A DNA stretch of 7,300 bases from Gammaproteobacteria bacterium (GTDB taxonomy: Bacteria > Pseudomonadota > Gammaproteobacteria > Burkholderiales > Burkholderiaceae_E): NCBI GenBank assembly GCA_030425615.1, contig JAUIAI010000120.1:1-7300 (forward strand), given 5' to 3'. Every line of letters begins with the position of its first letter. Position 1 is the stretch's first letter. A model generated the notes under the pieces. The model worked only from the letters and a program-made list of their open reading frames with translations, had not been told where the DNA came from and did no database searches. The translations under genes and the position numbers were made by a program. Positions 6,245-7,300 of this stretch are shown here, piece by piece.

Positions 6245-6278
6245 CGGGAGGGGTTCCGGGGCGTGCTTCAAAGAGCGG

Positions 6279-6284
6279 ATTATA
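6279..6284 (-). promoter_or_regulatory. Candidate -10 box of the gatC operon
   Basis: A perfect TATAAT on the minus strand, in an otherwise strongly GC-rich intergenic region, lies 34 bp before the gatC ATG and would start transcription near 6272, giving a leader of about 28 nt. No convincing -35 hexamer is seen 16-18 bp upstream (CGGTGG or GGTGGC at 6301-6307), so it may need an activator or another contact. Confidence 0.55.
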
Positions 6285-6368
6285 GAAGCAACGGCGAGGC
6301 GCCACCGGGGGCGGCGGAAGGTCCCGCGCCCACGTCGCAGGCGGTGTCCCGAAGCCCCGCGCAGAGCA

Positions 6369-6387
6369 TCCGGTGACGCGCGCCGGA
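6369..6387. repeat. Short dyad upstream of the mreB -10
   Basis: TCCGG (6369-6373) and CCGGA (6383-6387) are perfect inverted repeats separated by 9 bp, placed just before the candidate mreB -10 at 6402. The size and position would suit an operator, but the arms are short and GC-rich, so chance is likely. Apart from this and the promoter elements listed, I see nothing recognisable in 6285-6398. Confidence 0.2.
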
Positions 6388-6398
6388 CAGCGTGCGCC

Positions 6399-6407
6399 TG
6401 TTAAGAT
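6399..6407 (+). promoter_or_regulatory. Candidate extended -10 promoter of mreB
   Basis: TGTTAAGAT contains the TGn extension followed by TAAGAT (4 of 6 to TATAAT). No -35 at a usual distance is visible, which fits an extended -10 type. It lies 51 bp before the mreB ATG and would give a leader of about 44 nt. Confidence 0.4.
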
Positions 6408-6413
6408 GGTCCG

Positions 6414-6442
6414 TCCTCTCGCGAAGCGCGAGCGATCCTCTC
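6414..6442 (+). repeat. Hairpin flanked by TCCTCTC direct repeats in the mreB leader
   Basis: CTCGCG (6418-6423) and CGCGAG (6427-6432) form a perfect 6-bp stem with a 3-nt loop AAG. The heptamer TCCTCTC occurs at 6414-6420 and again at 6436-6442, on both sides of the stem. All of it lies in the predicted mreB 5' untranslated region, which otherwise lacks a Shine-Dalgarno sequence. Confidence 0.4.
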
Positions 6443-6457
6443 CGCCCACCGCGTTCC

Positions 6458-7300
6458 ATGTTCGGATTCATCCGCAAATACCTGTCGCACGACCTCGCGA
6501 TCGACCTGGGAACCTCGAACACCCGGGTCTTCGTCATGGAACGGGGCATGGAACTCGACGAGCCCTCGGTGGTCACCGTAAGGGACGGGGACGCCGGCAC
6601 GGTCGCGGCCGTGGGCCGCGAGGCGCGGCGCATGATCGGCAAGGTCCCGGGCTCCATCAGCGCCGTGAGGCCCATCCGCGACGGCGTGGTGGCCGATCTC
6701 ACGCTCACCCGCGAGATGATGCGCGCCTTCATAGCGCAGGCGGACCCACACCGCCGGCTGGCCAACCCCCGCGTGCTCGTCACCGTGCCCGCCGTCTCCA
6801 CGCAGGTCGAGCGACGCGCCATCCGCGACGCGGTGCTCGGCGGGGGCGCCGCGCAGGTGTACCTGATCGAAGAGCCGATGGCAGCCGCCATCGGGGCGGG
6901 CCTGCCCGTCGCGCAGGCCAGCGGGTCGATGGTCATCGACATCGGCGGCGGCACCACCGAAGTCGGCGTGATCTCCCTCGGCGGTATGGTCTACAAGCAC
7001 TCCGCAAGGGTCGCGGGCGACACCTTCGACCAGGCCATCGTCAACTACGTGCGGCGCAACTACGGCATGCTCATCGGCGAGCAGACGGCCCAGACGATCA
7101 AGCACACCATCGGCTCCGCGTTTCCGGGTGCGGACCGCCGCGAGCTCGAGGTCAAGGGGCGCAGCGTCGCCGAGGGCGTACCGCGCAGCTTCCGCATCTC
7201 GAGTGCCGAGGTCCTGGAGGCCCTGGCCGAGCCGCTGAACCGTATCGTTTCGCTCATCAAGCTGGCACTGGAACAGACGCCGCCCGAGATCGGCGCCGAC
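6458..7300 (+). CDS. mreB: Rod-shape-determining actin-like protein MreB, N-terminal 281 codons
   Basis: MreB forms membrane-bound ATP-dependent filaments that guide lateral cell-wall synthesis with MreC, MreD, RodA and PBP2. The frame is open to the right edge of the window; about 65 residues are missing by comparison with E. coli MreB (347 aa). The N-terminus MFGFIRKYLS could be the membrane-binding amphipathic segment. The phosphate-1 loop DLGTSNT is at 16-22, EEPMAAAIGAGLP at 138-150, the phosphate-2 loop DIGGGTTE at 161-168, and NYVRRNYGMLIGE at 196-208. Some usually well-kept positions differ, for example VPAVSTQVERRAI (110-122), where most relatives have Gly before S/A-T-Q. The start gives the normal MreB N-terminus, but a pyrimidine-rich stretch rather than a ribosome binding site precedes it. 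mreC and mreD probably follow outside the window. It is divergent from gatC. Confidence 0.96.
   Translation, partial: MFGFIRKYLSHDLAIDLGTSNTRVFVMERGMELDEPSVVTVRDGDAGTVAAVGREARRMIGKVPGSISAVRPIRDGVVADLTLTREMMRAFIAQADPHRRLANPRVLVTVPAVSTQVERRAIRDAVLGGGAAQVYLIEEPMAAAIGAGLPVAQASGSMVIDIGGGTTEVGVISLGGMVYKHSARVAGDTFDQAIVNYVRRNYGMLIGEQTAQTIKHTIGSAFPGADRRELEVKGRSVAEGVPRSFRISSAEVLEALAEPLNRIVSLIKLALEQTPPEIGAD

Noticed and set aside
5957..6271. TTG start that would lengthen GatC by nine residues
   Set aside because: The added residues do not belong to the family and the TTG falls at the transcription start predicted from the TATAAT.
6280..7105. Two overlapping minus-strand open frames opposite mreB
   Set aside because: mreB is unambiguous on the plus strand and the minus-strand translations show no recognisable fold or start signal.

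Overview
The window looks like ordinary chromosome from a GC-rich beta- or gammaproteobacterium. G+C appears to be roughly two thirds by eye; it was not computed. The ExoIII, PyrE, GatCAB and MreB sequences are all of proteobacterial type, and the gene order (mreB divergent from gatCAB, exonuclease divergent from pyrE) is known from Pseudomonas and Burkholderia-like genomes. No phage, transposon, CRISPR array, tRNA or rRNA was seen.

Layout from left to right: (1) minus strand, the first 39 codons of an AmpG-like muropeptide permease (1-117), preceded by an exodeoxyribonuclease III gene (156-932). (2) A 135-bp divergent intergenic region with an imperfect 15-bp hairpin and a possible 14-codon leader ORF whose stop overlaps the pyrE start. 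(3) Plus strand, pyrE (1068-1739), then 23 bp later a secreted DUF4124-type protein (1763-2434). (4) A 12-bp convergent gap with a GC hairpin that spans the stop of the DUF4124 gene. (5) Minus strand, the operon gatC (6244-5957), gatA (5957-4485), an uncharacterised cysteine-rich lipoprotein (4488-3937) and gatB (3934-2447), packed with overlaps or 2-bp gaps. (6) A 213-bp divergent intergenic region with a perfect TATAAT on the gatC side and an extended -10 plus hairpin on the mreB side. (7) Plus strand, mreB from 6458, cut by the window edge after 281 codons.

Functionally, gatCAB makes the amidotransferase that converts misacylated Glu-tRNA(Gln) or Asp-tRNA(Asn). PyrE is the fifth step of UMP synthesis, ExoIII repairs abasic sites, and AmpG and MreB belong to cell-wall recycling and cell shape. 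The two genes without known function both encode exported proteins (a DUF4124 protein and a lipoprotein), and both sit inside housekeeping operons.

Most worth a second look: the lipoprotein gene wedged between gatA and gatB with overlapping or near-touching stop and start codons; an exonuclease with an intact active site in the place where Pseudomonas carries the non-catalytic regulator Crc; and the hairpin plus mini-ORF in front of pyrE. I found no convincing new multi-gene system; the window is mainly a conserved housekeeping region.
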